Positions 54,461 to 62,969 of a DNA stretch of 64,000 bases are shown one piece after another. Every line of letters begins with the position of its first letter. Position 1 is the stretch's first letter. The notes beneath the pieces were generated by a model. It did not search any database, was not told where the DNA came from, and saw nothing but the letters and a program-made list of their open reading frames with translations. The stretch comes from Streptomyces fuscichromogenes (lineage in GTDB: Bacteria; Actinomycetota; Actinomycetes; Streptomycetales; Streptomycetaceae): positions 302,053 to 366,052 of the forward strand of contig NZ_BMML01000001.1 of the NCBI RefSeq assembly GCF_014645815.1. The letters run 5' to 3'. The translations under genes were made by a program, and so were the position numbers.

Positions 54461-55615
54461 ATGCGCACCATCCTGATCACCGGCCCGGGCGGCAGCGGCC
54501 GTACGACCGTCGCCGCGGCGACCGCCCTGCGCGCCGCGGCCGAGGGCACCCCCACTCTCGTCCTGAGCGCCGACCGTGAGGACACCCTCGGCGCCGCCCT
54601 GGGCACGGCGACAGGACCGGAGCCCACCCGCCTCACCCCCACCCTCACCGCCTGGCGCCCCGACGCCGCCGCCCGCTTCCGCGAGGACCTCACCGCCTTC
54701 CAGACCCGCGCCGCGAACGTCCTCGACCTCCTCGGCGCCTCCCGCCTGGACGCCGAGGAGCTCACCCCCCTTCCCGGCGCCGAGGAGCTGTCCTTCCTGC
54801 GCGCCCTGCGCGACGCCGCCCTGTCCGAGCGCTACGAGCTGCTGGTCGTGGACCTTCCGCCCGCCCCCCGGGCACTCGCCCTGCTCGCCCTCCCCGAGGA
54901 GCTGCGCCGCTACCTGCGCCGGCTGCTCCCGCCCGAGCGGCAGGCGGCCCGCGCCCTGCGCCCCGTCCTCGGCCGCCTCGCCGGCGTCCCCATGCCCGCC
55001 GACTGGCTCTACGAGACGGCCGCCCGCTGGGACGCCGAGCTCGCCGCGGTCGAGGCCGTCCTCGCCGACCGCCACACCGCCGTACGCCTGGTCGCCGAAC
55101 CCGGCCCGGCCGGCGCCGACGCCGTCCGCACCGCCCGCCTCGGCCTCGCCCTGCGCGGTCTGCCCTGCGCGACCCTGGTCGCCAACCGGGTGCTGCCCGA
55201 GGACACCTCGCTGCACACCCTCGTCGCCCAGCAGCGCAAGACCCTCGCGGAGTGGGCGGAGGCCTACGAGGTCACGACCGTCGCCCACCTGGGACACGAC
55301 CCGCGCGGCACCGACGACCTCGCCGCGCTCGCCGCGCCCGGCGTCAACACCGCGCCCGCCCCGGTCGAGTGGCGCGTCGCCGACCGGATCGAGGAGGACG
55401 GCGTCCTCGTCTGGCACATCCCGCTGCCCGGCGCGATACGGGACGGCCTGGACCTCGTCCGGCGCGGCGACGAGGTCGTGATCACCGTGGGCGGCTTCCG
55501 CCGGATCGTCGCCCTGCCCTCGGCCCTGCGCCGCTGCACCGTCGCCGGGGCCGCGCTGCGCGACGGCGAGCTGAGGCTGCGGTTCGCGCCGGACCCGGAG
55601 CTGTGGCCGCGCTGA
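54461..55615 (+). CDS. ArsA/GET3-like ATPase with altered P-loop
   Basis: A 384-aa protein of the SIMIBI/ArsA fold, with a C-terminal alpha-crystallin-like domain (about 310-384: VLVWHIPLPGAIRDGLDLV, VVITVGGFRRIVALP). The expected KGGxGKT Walker A is ILITGPGGSGRTTVAAAT (residues 4-21): both signature lysines are missing (Pro and Arg in their place). The switch strand LLVVDLPPAPRAL has the P of a Walker-B-like DxPP. Adjacent mycobacterial Rv2184c is of the same type. ATG 54461. ATP hydrolysis is uncertain. Confidence 0.85.
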   Translation: MRTILITGPGGSGRTTVAAATALRAAAEGTPTLVLSADREDTLGAALGTATGPEPTRLTPTLTAWRPDAAARFREDLTAFQTRAANVLDLLGASRLDAEELTPLPGAEELSFLRALRDAALSERYELLVVDLPPAPRALALLALPEELRRYLRRLLPPERQAARALRPVLGRLAGVPMPADWLYETAARWDAELAAVEAVLADRHTAVRLVAEPGPAGADAVRTARLGLALRGLPCATLVANRVLPEDTSLHTLVAQQRKTLAEWAEAYEVTTVAHLGHDPRGTDDLAALAAPGVNTAPAPVEWRVADRIEEDGVLVWHIPLPGAIRDGLDLVRRGDEVVITVGGFRRIVALPSALRRCTVAGAALRDGELRLRFAPDPELWPR

Positions 55616-55678
55616 CGATGAAACCGGTACGCCCGTTCGGGTAACGTCGTAGAGACGAACCGTAGTCAGGAGTCGGTC

Positions 55679-56140
55679 ATGAGCGAAGAGCGCCCCACAG
55701 CTGACGCCTCCGAGGCCGCGGACGAGGTACGGGCGACCGACGACGACGCCTGGGCCACCGCCTGCGCCGAGGATCTGGAGGCGGAGAAGGCCCGCCGCCG
55801 TTCCCAGTACGGCTCGCCTCCCGGGTCGGCCGCCGAGGAACTGCGCAAGCTCGTCGACGCCGTCGCCGACAAGCTCTCCGGCATCCAGACCCCGCTGCTC
55901 GGGGCGGTCGCCGGTCCCGCCGCCCAGCAGGTGGTCCGGCAGGTCGTCCAGCAGGCGAAGAACGCCGTCGAGCCCGTCATAGAGCGCAACCCGGACGTCT
56001 TCGACCACCTGGCCGCGGCCGGCAGCGAACTCCTCGCCGCCTACCGCTCCGCGGTCCAGACCCAGGAGACCCGCTGGACCTCCGGCAAGCACGACCCGGG
56101 CGAGGACACCGGCCCCGGCGAACGCATCGACCTCGACTGA
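55679..56140 (+). CDS. DUF5304-like conserved hypothetical protein
   Basis: A 153-aa acidic protein: disordered Glu/Asp/Ala N-terminus (1-45), amphipathic helices in the middle (EELRKLVDAVADKLSGI, then AAQQVVRQVVQQAKNAVEP) and an acidic tail. No catalytic motif, signal or membrane segment is seen. It stands 63 bases after the ArsA-like gene on the same strand, so a partner role is possible. I associate it with an actinobacterial DUF from memory; the family name is less certain than the reality of the gene. Confidence 0.78.
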   Translation: MSEERPTADASEAADEVRATDDDAWATACAEDLEAEKARRRSQYGSPPGSAAEELRKLVDAVADKLSGIQTPLLGAVAGPAAQQVVRQVVQQAKNAVEPVIERNPDVFDHLAAAGSELLAAYRSAVQTQETRWTSGKHDPGEDTGPGERIDLD

Positions 56141-56231
56141 CGGCCCCCTGAAGACCCTGCCGTCGGGACCCCGACCGCAGGGCCTCGGGTACGGTTGGCC
56201 GTAGCGGGGCTCGACCGAAACTGAGGGATTC

Positions 56232-57185
56232 ATGGGACTCACCATCGGCGTCGACATCGGCGGCACGAAGATCGCGGCCGGCGTGGTCGATGAGGAAGGC
56301 AACATCCTCTCGACCCACAAGGTGCCGACCCCGGGCACGCCCGAGGGCATCGTGGACGCCATTGCCTCCGCCGTCGAGGGCGCCCGTGCCGGGCACGAGA
56401 TCGTCGGTGTGGGCATCGGCGCCGCCGGTTACGTGAACCGGCAGCGCTCCACGGTCTACTTCGCGCCCAACATCGACTGGCGCCAGGAGCCGTTGAAGGA
56501 AGAAGTCGAGGCCCGCGTCGGCCTCCCCGTGGTCGTGGAGAACGACGCCAACGCCGCCGCCTGGGGCGAGTACAAGTTCGGCGCCGGCAAGGGCCACCGC
56601 AACGTCATCTGCATCACCCTCGGCACCGGCCTCGGCGGCGGCATCATCATCGGCAACAAGCTGCGCCGCGGGCACTTCGGCGTCGCCGCCGAGTTCGGGC
56701 ACATCCGGATGGTCCCGGACGGGCTGCTGTGCGGCTGCGGCTCACAGGGCTGCTGGGAGCAGTACGCCTCCGGCCGCGCCCTGGTCCGCTACGCCAAGCA
56801 GCGCGCCAACGCCACCCCGGAGCACGCCGAGATCCTGCTCGCCCTCGGCGACGGCACGCCCGAGGGCATCGAGGGCAAGCACATCTCCATGGCCGCCCGG
56901 CAGGGCGACCCGGTCGCCGTCGACTCCTACCGCGAGCTCGCCCGCTGGGCCGGCGCCGGCCTCGCCGACCTGGCCTCCCTCTTCGACCCCTCCGCGTTCA
57001 TCGTCGGCGGCGGCCTCTCGGACGAGGGCGAACTGGTCCTCGACCCGATCCGCAAGTCCTACAAGCGCTGGTTGGTGGGCGGCAACTGGCGCCCGGTCGC
57101 CGACGTCATCGCGGCCCAGCTGGGCAACGAGGCGGGCCTGGTGGGGGCAGCCGACCTGGCTCGCGAACCCGACCCGATCATGTAA
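56232..57185 (+). CDS. glkA: Glucokinase (ROK family)
   Basis: A 317-aa enzyme phosphorylating glucose to glucose 6-phosphate; the length equals that of S. coelicolor GlkA, which also mediates carbon catabolite repression. Motifs: VDIGGTKIAAGVVD (about 6-19), ENDANAAAWGEY, and the zinc-binding CGCGSQGCWEQYASG at about 166-180. GAGGG precedes ATG 56232. A T7 tract and a family A repeat follow the stop. Confidence 0.96.
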   Translation: MGLTIGVDIGGTKIAAGVVDEEGNILSTHKVPTPGTPEGIVDAIASAVEGARAGHEIVGVGIGAAGYVNRQRSTVYFAPNIDWRQEPLKEEVEARVGLPVVVENDANAAAWGEYKFGAGKGHRNVICITLGTGLGGGIIIGNKLRRGHFGVAAEFGHIRMVPDGLLCGCGSQGCWEQYASGRALVRYAKQRANATPEHAEILLALGDGTPEGIEGKHISMAARQGDPVAVDSYRELARWAGAGLADLASLFDPSAFIVGGGLSDEGELVLDPIRKSYKRWLVGGNWRPVADVIAAQLGNEAGLVGAADLAREPDPIM

Positions 57186-57209
57186 TCACTGCCCACGGGT
57201 CCCACCTGC

Positions 57210-57262
57210 TTTTTTTGGGGGCGCGGGGAACTGCGCGACCAGCCGCACACGACCGGCGGTCG
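57210..57262 (+). repeat. T tract plus dispersed intergenic repeat, family A, copy 9
   Basis: TTTTTTT (57210-57216), then GGGGGCGCGGGGAACTGCGC and GACCAGCCGCACACGACCGG, 25 bases after the glkA stop and on its strand. Confidence 0.85.
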
Positions 57263-57328
57263 CCCACCCGCCCCGCGTCCCACCCCCGTAGGCGCACGGC
57301 CTCCCCAACCCGGCGTACATTGATCAAT

Positions 57329-58075
57329 ATGGCGCCGCTCCCCAACTCCCACACAGAGCCCGACGGTTCCGCCGTCATCCGCGTCCTCAGCTACAACATC
57401 CGCTCCATGCGGGACGACACCGACGCGCTCGCCCGCGTCATCAGGGCCTGCGCCCCCGACCTGGTCCTGGTCCAGGAGGCTCCCCGGTTCTTCCGCTGGC
57501 GCAAGAAGCTCGCCCGCCTCGCCTCGGCCTGCGACCTGGTGATCCTCACGGGCGGCGGGACGGCGGCGGGCCCGGCGATCCTCTGCTCACTGCGCGCCAC
57601 CGTCGAGCGCACCGAGGACGTCCTTCTCCCCCTCACCCCCGGTCTGCACCGCCGCGGCCTCGCGGCCGCCGTCGTCCGGTTCGGCGGCGCCCGGCTCGGC
57701 GTCACCAGCTTCCACCTCAGCCTCAGCCAGGACGAGCGCTACGAGCAGGGCGGCCTGCTCCTGGACCGGATGGCCGGGATGGGCGTTCCGTACGCCATCG
57801 CCGGCGGCGACCTCAACGACCGCCCCGACGGCCGCACCTTCCGCCGCCTGGCCGACGCGCTCCAGGACTGCCGCGCCACCGCCCCCTGGGGCGGCGGGTT
57901 CACCTCTCCGTCCACCGAGCCCCACCAGCGCATCGACGCCGTGTTCGCGACGAAGGGCATCGAGGTGCTCGGCTGCGGCGTGCCTCTGGAGCAGCCCGGA
58001 GCGGCCGAGGCCGATCTCAGGCGGGCGACCGACCACCTGCCCGTGCTGGCCGCCCTCCGGGTACCCGCGGCCTGA
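57329..58075 (+). CDS. Endonuclease/exonuclease/phosphatase-family protein
   Basis: A 248-aa phosphodiesterase-fold protein. Metal and catalytic residues: RVLSYNIRSM (Asn), LVLVQEAP (Glu about 50), GGDLNDRPDG (Asp/Asn about 155) and TDHLPV (His about 239). Substrates in this family range from DNA to lipids, so none is assigned. No signal peptide. ATG 57329 has no Shine-Dalgarno; TACATT at 57316-57321 fits a -10 for a near-leaderless mRNA (inference). Confidence 0.85.
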   Translation: MAPLPNSHTEPDGSAVIRVLSYNIRSMRDDTDALARVIRACAPDLVLVQEAPRFFRWRKKLARLASACDLVILTGGGTAAGPAILCSLRATVERTEDVLLPLTPGLHRRGLAAAVVRFGGARLGVTSFHLSLSQDERYEQGGLLLDRMAGMGVPYAIAGGDLNDRPDGRTFRRLADALQDCRATAPWGGGFTSPSTEPHQRIDAVFATKGIEVLGCGVPLEQPGAAEADLRRATDHLPVLAALRVPAA

Positions 58076-58089
58076 ACCGGCGTTGAGCG

Positions 58090-58290
58090 TCACCGCCCCG
58101 AGGGCGGCCACCAACCGTCCTTCGGGAGCGTCGGGTCGTCGTAGGCGACGGCCACCCCGGTACGCCCCTCCGCGTCCGTCTGGTCCGGCGGCACCGGGAC
58201 CGGCTGCAGCAGCGCGGCGAGGCTGAGGCGGATCTGCGACCAGTCCTCCTCGGTGCGGCAGTCGAGCGAGGTCGCCCGGCTGCCGCAGCG
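58090..58290 (-). pseudogene. Possible gene remnant
   Basis: Reading the minus strand, a frame of about 65 codons shows protein-like composition (TSLDCRTEEDWSQIRLSLAA, then DDPTLPKDGWWPPSGR and TGA at 58090-58092). It has no start codon before an in-frame stop near 58303. The plus strand at 58304-58400 also has a protein-like frame (ALPVAGTGALWSYGAS). Neither is a complete gene. It may be a decayed gene or a frameshifted one. Confidence 0.35.
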
Positions 58291-58422
58291 ATCACCCGGG
58301 CGTCACTGTCCTCGCGCTCCCCGTCGCGGGAACCGGTGCGCTGTGGTCCTACGGTGCGTCCGAAGGCCTCTGCGGCTCGGACTCGGTTGTTCACCTCTCC
58401 CTCGCCGGTCGACGGAAGCGAG

Positions 58423-58464
58423 TTCCCCTGTTCCGGGGACCGGACCGGCCCCGGAACAGGGGAA
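58423..58464. terminator. Perfect 16-bp inverted repeat
   Basis: TTCCCCTGTTCCGGGG (58423-58438) and CCCCGGAACAGGGGAA (58449-58464), loop of 10. It lies between the remnant region and the small membrane-protein gene on the minus strand. Confidence 0.8.
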
Positions 58465-58493
58465 GGCCCGTCCGGAGCGGTTCCGGACGGGCC
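58465..58493 (-). terminator. Terminator after the small membrane-protein gene
   Basis: GGCCCGTCCGGA (58465-58476) and TCCGGACGGGCC (58482-58493), 12 perfect pairs, loop of 5, 21 bases beyond the stop at 58514. Confidence 0.88.
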
Positions 58494-58513
58494 CTCGGGC
58501 GGGTGTGGGTCGG

Positions 58514-59119
58514 TCAGACGACGGCTCCCCGCCCGGGGTCGCCGTCCTCGTCGTCGTCGGTCTTCATCCTGGTCACCAGCGTGACGAAGCCGCCGAGGAA
58601 GCCGCCGATGCCCAGCGTCGCCAGCCACCAGGTCATGTCCCAGCCCAGCAGCACCGCGAGCAGCAGCAGCACCGGCCCGCCCGCCACGCCCAGCCAGGCG
58701 AACTTGGCCGTGGCGTCGGCGTCCGGCAGCGGCGGCGGCTCGGGCGGCACGAAGTGCCCCTCGTCGTCCTCGTCGAAGTCGTCCTCCGACGGCTCCGCGG
58801 CCGTGTAGTCCCGCGGGCCGCCCACCCCGGGCGCGAAGGAGATGGAACTGCCCAGCGGCCGCACCGGCCGCTGCTCCTCGGCCGCCGCGGCATCGGTCCC
58901 GGCGGCCTCGGTGCCCGCGTCGGTCTCCTGCTCGTCGTCGTCCTCGTCGGTCGCCGGCAGCGCGAGATCCTGCACCGGCCTGTAGGGCTTCGTGCCCGGC
59001 GGGTCCGGCGGCTCCTCGCCGTACCCCGCGACGATCGCCGCCCAGGCGGCCGCCTCGTCGAAGGGCACCCCCGTCTCGTCCGGCTCGCGGTCCTCGCGGT
59101 CGGAGTCGTGCTCAGCCAA
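58514..59119 (-). CDS. Acidic membrane protein with two C-terminal helices
   Basis: A 201-aa protein. Residues 1-140 are acidic and Pro-rich, largely disordered (Asp/Glu runs such as DEDDDEQE); two helices at about 142-160 and 165-184 (WLGVAGGPVLLLLAVLLGW, then LATLGIGGFLGGFVTLV) form a hairpin in the membrane. No function is recognised. The start is probably TTG 59119, since GGAAGGGA lies about 9 bases upstream and the codon overlaps the esterase stop by eight bases; the frame continues upstream to 59203 inside that gene. Confidence 0.75.
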   Translation of the reverse strand: MAEHDSDREDREPDETGVPFDEAAAWAAIVAGYGEEPPDPPGTKPYRPVQDLALPATDEDDDEQETDAGTEAAGTDAAAAEEQRPVRPLGSSISFAPGVGGPRDYTAAEPSEDDFDEDDEGHFVPPEPPPLPDADATAKFAWLGVAGGPVLLLLAVLLGWDMTWWLATLGIGGFLGGFVTLVTRMKTDDDEDGDPGRGAVV

Positions 59120-59891
59120 CTGCGGCCGTCCCTTCCTTGCCGACACTGGGTGCGAGCCGGCCGACGAAGGCGAGGCTCTCCTCGAAGATCCGGTCCGCGT
59201 CATGGTCCAACGTCGCCACGTGGTAACTCTGTTCCAGCACGACCTCCGTTACGTCCGTGGAGGACACCCGGCTCAGGATCCGGGCGGAATCCACCGCCGG
59301 AACCACATGGTCCCGGGTGCTGCGCAGGAGCAGCAGCGGCTGGGTCACCTGCGGCAACTCCTTGTCCACCTGGCGGAAGAAGTTCCGCAGCGAGTGCGCG
59401 CAGTGCAGCGGCACCCGGTCGTACCCGGTCTCCGCGGCGCCCGGCTTGGCGATGTCGCTGGCGATGCCCCGCGTCGTGCGGACGAGATGCCGGGCCACCG
59501 GAAGGGCGTACGCCGACAGGCCGTGCACCTTGTTCGCCGGGTTGACGATCACCACGCCGTCCACACCCGTACCGTTCCTGGCGGCCAGCCGCAGTGCCAG
59601 GGTGCCGCCCATGGACAGGCCCGCCACGAACACCTGGGAGCAGCGCTCGCGCAGCAACCGCAGCTCGCGGTCCACCTCCGCGTACCAGTCCTGCCAGCCG
59701 GTGACCTGCATGTCCTCCCAGCGGGTGCCGTGTCCGGGCAGCAGGGGCACGGACACGCTCAGGCCGTGTGCCGCATGGTGCTCCGCCCAGGGGCGCAGCG
59801 ACTGGGGCGAGCCGGTGAAGCCGTGACAGAAGAGGACGCCGACCTCCCCGCCGTCATGGCGGTACGGCTCGGCTCCGGGGAGAACCGGCAC
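59112..59891 (-). CDS. Alpha/beta hydrolase, carboxylesterase/monoacylglycerol lipase type
   Basis: A 259-aa hydrolase like Est30. Oxyanion-hole motif LFCHGFTGSPQSLRPW (about 19-34), nucleophile elbow AGLSMGGTLAL (Ser about 92), Asp in STRDHVVPAVD (about 204) and His in SYHVATLDHD (about 234). GTG 59891 has GGAG seven bases upstream; the much longer upstream frame is antisense. Lies before the acidic membrane-protein gene (eight-base overlap) and diverges from plsC, so a lipid substrate is plausible. Confidence 0.88.
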   Translation of the reverse strand: MPVLPGAEPYRHDGGEVGVLFCHGFTGSPQSLRPWAEHHAAHGLSVSVPLLPGHGTRWEDMQVTGWQDWYAEVDRELRLLRERCSQVFVAGLSMGGTLALRLAARNGTGVDGVVIVNPANKVHGLSAYALPVARHLVRTTRGIASDIAKPGAAETGYDRVPLHCAHSLRNFFRQVDKELPQVTQPLLLLRSTRDHVVPAVDSARILSRVSSTDVTEVVLEQSYHVATLDHDADRIFEESLAFVGRLAPSVGKEGTAAVG

Positions 59892-60065
59892 CTTCGGTCT
59901 CCAATTCGTTCGAGTTCGTTCGACGGGGCGGAACTGCGAGAGCCATGGACGACGACTCCGGTTGTGCTTCACGGTACGCGACGGCACTGACACCGACCAG
60001 GGTCGTCGGGCCCATTCCCGGCGCTCCGGGTTAAGGTCTGATCGACGGAAACAGGAGGCACTGGG

Positions 60066-60803
60066 TTGTTGTACGGCGCGATGAAGGTCGCCATCGGGGG
60101 ACCGCTGAAGGTCACCTTCAGGCCCTGGGTGGAGGGCCTGGAGAACGTTCCGGCCGAGGGCCCGGCGATCCTGGCGAGTAACCATCTGTCCTTCTCGGAC
60201 TCGTTCTTCCTGCCCGCGGTGCTGGACCGCAAGGTCACCTTCATCGCGAAGGCCGAGTACTTCACCACGCCCGGGGTGAAGGGCCGCCTCACGGCCGCCT
60301 TCTTCAAGGGCGTCGGTCAGCTCCCGGTGGACCGCTCCGGCGCGCGCGGCGCCGGCGAGGCCGCGGTGCAGAGCGGCATAGACGTGCTCAGGCGCGGCGA
60401 GCTGTTCGGCATCTACCCGGAGGGCACCCGTTCGCCCGACGGCCGGCTGTACCGGGGCAAGCCCGGCGGCCTCGCGCGCGTGGCGCTCGCCACCGGCGCC
60501 CCGGTCGTCCCGGTCGCCATGATCGACACGGAGAAGATCCAGCCGCCGGGGCAGGTGATGCCCAAGCTGATGCGGCCGGGCATCCGGATCGGCAAGCCGC
60601 TGGACTTCAGCCGCTACCAGGGCATGGAGCACGACCGGTTCGTGCTGCGCGCGGTGACCGACGAGGTCATGTACGAGATCATGAAACTCTCCGGCCAGGA
60701 GTACGTGGACATCTACGCGACCGCCGCCAAGCGCCGGATCGCGGACGCCGCCAAGGCCGGGAAGGAGGCGGCGCGGGCAGAGAAGAAGGCCGCCGAGTCC
60801 TAG
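60066..60803 (+). CDS. plsC: 1-acyl-sn-glycerol-3-phosphate acyltransferase
   Basis: A 245-aa membrane-associated enzyme that acylates lysophosphatidic acid to phosphatidic acid. The catalytic HX4D is in SNHLSFSDSFF (about 39-44); GIYPEGTRSPDG (about 117) is the glycerophosphate site; VVPVAMIDT follows. The start appears to be TTG 60066 with GGAGG seven bases upstream; ATG 60081 is the alternative. The C-terminal 30 residues are Ala/Lys-rich. The mycobacterial counterpart is Rv2182c. Confidence 0.93.
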   Translation: MLYGAMKVAIGGPLKVTFRPWVEGLENVPAEGPAILASNHLSFSDSFFLPAVLDRKVTFIAKAEYFTTPGVKGRLTAAFFKGVGQLPVDRSGARGAGEAAVQSGIDVLRRGELFGIYPEGTRSPDGRLYRGKPGGLARVALATGAPVVPVAMIDTEKIQPPGQVMPKLMRPGIRIGKPLDFSRYQGMEHDRFVLRAVTDEVMYEIMKLSGQEYVDIYATAAKRRIADAAKAGKEAARAEKKAAES

Positions 60804-60821
60804 GCCGTTCGGCAGCGGGCT

Positions 60822-60880
60822 ACCCCCGGCCGAAGGCCGGGGGAGGAACTGGGTGACCAGCCACGACGGCGCCGCAGTCG
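60822..60880 (+). repeat. Diverged family A repeat, copy 10
   Basis: CCCCCGGCCGAAGGCCGGGG stem, then GGAACTGGGTGACCAGCCACGACGG, which keeps the GGAACTG and GACCAGCCACGACG parts of the family. It follows the plsC stop on the same strand. Confidence 0.6.
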
Positions 60881-60956
60881 ACAGGCGGCACAGCGTGGCA
60901 CTTTCCGGCGGAGCGCTGGGCGGCGGCACGGGGACGGGCAGGGGGGACTGGGGGAG

Positions 60957-62168
60957 ATGAGCAAGCGGGAACGGGTCATACGGATGTCGGTCGAGCAGCC
61001 GCTGTGGCGTGCCCTGACCGGCTACCGGGTCCTGACCCTGCTGTACGCGATCGGCCTGTTCGCCTCGGCCTACGACGACTACGACCGCGCGGGCGTCGCC
61101 CTCGCCTACTTCGCGGTCCTGACCGTCTGGACCCTGGCCACCCTGCCCCGCGTGCAGAGCGCGGCGGCCTGCACCAAGCGCTTCCTCGCCGTCGACCTCG
61201 CGGTCGCGCTCACCGGCATCGTGCTGACCCCCTGGGTGGTCACCCAGGGCCACATCGACCGGGGCGGCCCGACCCTGCCGTCGATATGGACCGCGGGTTC
61301 GGTCCTCGCCTTCGCTCTCAAGGGCGGCTGGCGCTGGGCCGCGTTCGCCTCCACGCCGGTCGCCGTCGCCAACCTGGTCGAGCGCGGCCACCCGGCCCGC
61401 GACACCGTCCACAGCGTGGTCCTGGTCTGGGTGGCCTCCATCGCCATCGGGTACGTCGTCGAGGTCGCCCGCGCCTCCGAGCGCACCCTCGCCCGCGCCC
61501 TGGAGATCGAGGCGGCGACCCGGGAACGGGAGCGGCTGGCCCGGGACATCCACGACGGCGTGCTCCAGGTGCTCGCCATGGTGCAGCGCCGCGGCACGGT
61601 CCTCGGCGGCGACGCGGCCGAACTGGGCCGGCTGGCCGGGGAGCAGGAGGTGGCGCTGCGGACGCTGGTCTCCGGCGGGCTGGTGCCGCTCTCACGGGTC
61701 TCGGAGGACGAGACCCAGGGCGCGGTCGTACGCCTGGTCGAGGAACCGGACGACGGCGGCCCCGTCGACCTGCGGGCACTGCTCGCGCGGTACGCCGGAT
61801 CCCGGGTCGGCCTCGCCGAGCCCGGTGCGCCGGTGGAGCTGCCGCCGCGAGCCGCCCGCGAACTGGCGGCGGCCGTCGGTGCCGCCCTGGACAATGTGCG
61901 CAGGCACGCGGGGGACGGGGCGCGGGCCTGGATCCTGGTCGAGGACGAGCCCGGCGAGGTCGTGGTGACCGTACGGGACGACGGCCCCGGCATCCCGGAG
62001 GGCAGGCTCGCCCAGGCCGAGGGCGAGGGGCGGCTCGGGGTGGCCCAGTCGATCCGGGGGCGGCTGCGCGACCTCGGCGGCAGCGCCGAGCTGGTCTCGA
62101 CTCCCGGGCAGGGCACGGAAGTAGAGCTGAAGGTACCGAAGGTCTCCCCGGGGAAGGCGGAGCGTTGA
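60957..62168 (+). CDS. macS: Sensor histidine kinase, MacS-like
   Basis: A 403-aa kinase. Residues 15-165 contain five or six membrane helices (RALTGYRVLTLLYAIGLFAS first). The phosphorylated His is in ARDIHDGVLQVLAMVQRRG (about 197), and the ATPase domain has NVRRHAGDGARAW and DDGPGIPEGR. Gene order next to plsC and pfkA corresponds to S. coelicolor SCO2120/2121, which I recall as MacRS, a regulator of morphogenic membrane proteins and actinorhodin. ATG 60957 follows GGGGGAG. The response regulator starts one base inside its stop (TGATG). Confidence 0.88.
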   Translation: MSKRERVIRMSVEQPLWRALTGYRVLTLLYAIGLFASAYDDYDRAGVALAYFAVLTVWTLATLPRVQSAAACTKRFLAVDLAVALTGIVLTPWVVTQGHIDRGGPTLPSIWTAGSVLAFALKGGWRWAAFASTPVAVANLVERGHPARDTVHSVVLVWVASIAIGYVVEVARASERTLARALEIEAATRERERLARDIHDGVLQVLAMVQRRGTVLGGDAAELGRLAGEQEVALRTLVSGGLVPLSRVSEDETQGAVVRLVEEPDDGGPVDLRALLARYAGSRVGLAEPGAPVELPPRAARELAAAVGAALDNVRRHAGDGARAWILVEDEPGEVVVTVRDDGPGIPEGRLAQAEGEGRLGVAQSIRGRLRDLGGSAELVSTPGQGTEVELKVPKVSPGKAER

Positions 62169-62830
62169 TGAGCATCAAGGTCATGGTGGTCGACGACCAT
62201 CCCATGTGGCGGGACGCGGTCGCCCGGGACCTGGCCGAGGCCGGGTTCGAGGTGGTCGCCACCGCGGGGGACGGCGACCAGGCGGTGCGCCGCGCCAAGG
62301 CCGCCGGGCCCGACGTCCTCGTCCTGGACCTCAACCTGCCCGCCAAGCCGGGGGTCCAGGTCTGCAAGGAACTCGTCGGCCACAACCCGGCGTTGCGGGT
62401 CCTGGTCCTCTCGGCGAGCGGGGAGCACGCCGACGTCCTGGAGGCGGTGAAGTCCGGCGCCACCGGCTACCTGCTGAAGTCGGCCTCGACCGAGGAGCTC
62501 CTGGACGCGGTCCGCCGTACCGCCGTCGGCGACCCGGTGTTCACCCCCGGCCTCGCCGGTCTGGTCCTCGGCGAGTACCGCCGGCTGGCCTCCGAACCGG
62601 CCCCGGCCGCGGACGCCGACCGGCCCGACGCGCCGCGGCTCACCGACCGCGAGACCGAGGTGCTGCGGCTGGTCGCCAAGGGCCTGAGCTACAAGCAGAT
62701 AGCCGAACGCCTGGTCATCTCGCACCGCACGGTCCAGAACCACGTACAGAACACCCTCGGCAAGCTCCAACTGCACAACAGGGTCGAGCTGGTGCGGTAC
62801 GCGATAGAGGCGGGACTCGACGACGCCTGA
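62168..62830 (+). CDS. macR: Response regulator, NarL family, MacR-like
   Basis: A 220-aa regulator: VVDDHPMWRDA acidic cluster, phospho-Asp in VLVLDLNLPAKPG (about 53), switch Lys in YLLKSASTEE (about 103), and a LuxR-type HTH at about 152-212 (LTDRETEVLRLVAKG, SHRTVQNHVQNTLGKL). Overlap of one base with the kinase gene identifies the pair. Three TGATC direct repeats follow the stop at 62829-62844. Confidence 0.9.
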   Translation: MSIKVMVVDDHPMWRDAVARDLAEAGFEVVATAGDGDQAVRRAKAAGPDVLVLDLNLPAKPGVQVCKELVGHNPALRVLVLSASGEHADVLEAVKSGATGYLLKSASTEELLDAVRRTAVGDPVFTPGLAGLVLGEYRRLASEPAPAADADRPDAPRLTDRETEVLRLVAKGLSYKQIAERLVISHRTVQNHVQNTLGKLQLHNRVELVRYAIEAGLDDA

Positions 62831-62907
62831 TCTGATCTGATCTTCGGGCAGCGGGTAAACCAACCGCCCGACAATTCACCGGAATTGCCCTTCCGCGCCC
62901 ATCCCTG

Positions 62908-62923
62908 TGTGAGCTGGATCACC
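62908..62923. promoter_or_regulatory. Candidate Crp-type operator upstream of pfkA
   Basis: TGTGA-N6-TCACC, one mismatch from the classical TGTGA-N6-TCACA half-site pair, 47 bases before the pfkA start. Binding is untested. Confidence 0.35.
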
Positions 62924-62969
62924 ATTAGCGTGAGTCCCACCAGGCAACCGCGGCGAAGGGACATTTCCA

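Larger units (their letters stand above)
58076..58513. other. Gap with two strong hairpins and a possible gene remnant
   Basis: No intact gene is supported. Contents are a possible coding remnant (58090-58290, minus) and two adjacent perfect hairpins (58423-58493) described separately. Confidence 0.6.

Noticed and set aside
62829..62844. Three TGATC direct repeats after macR as an attachment site
   Set aside because: Too short, and no integrase or mobile gene is nearby.
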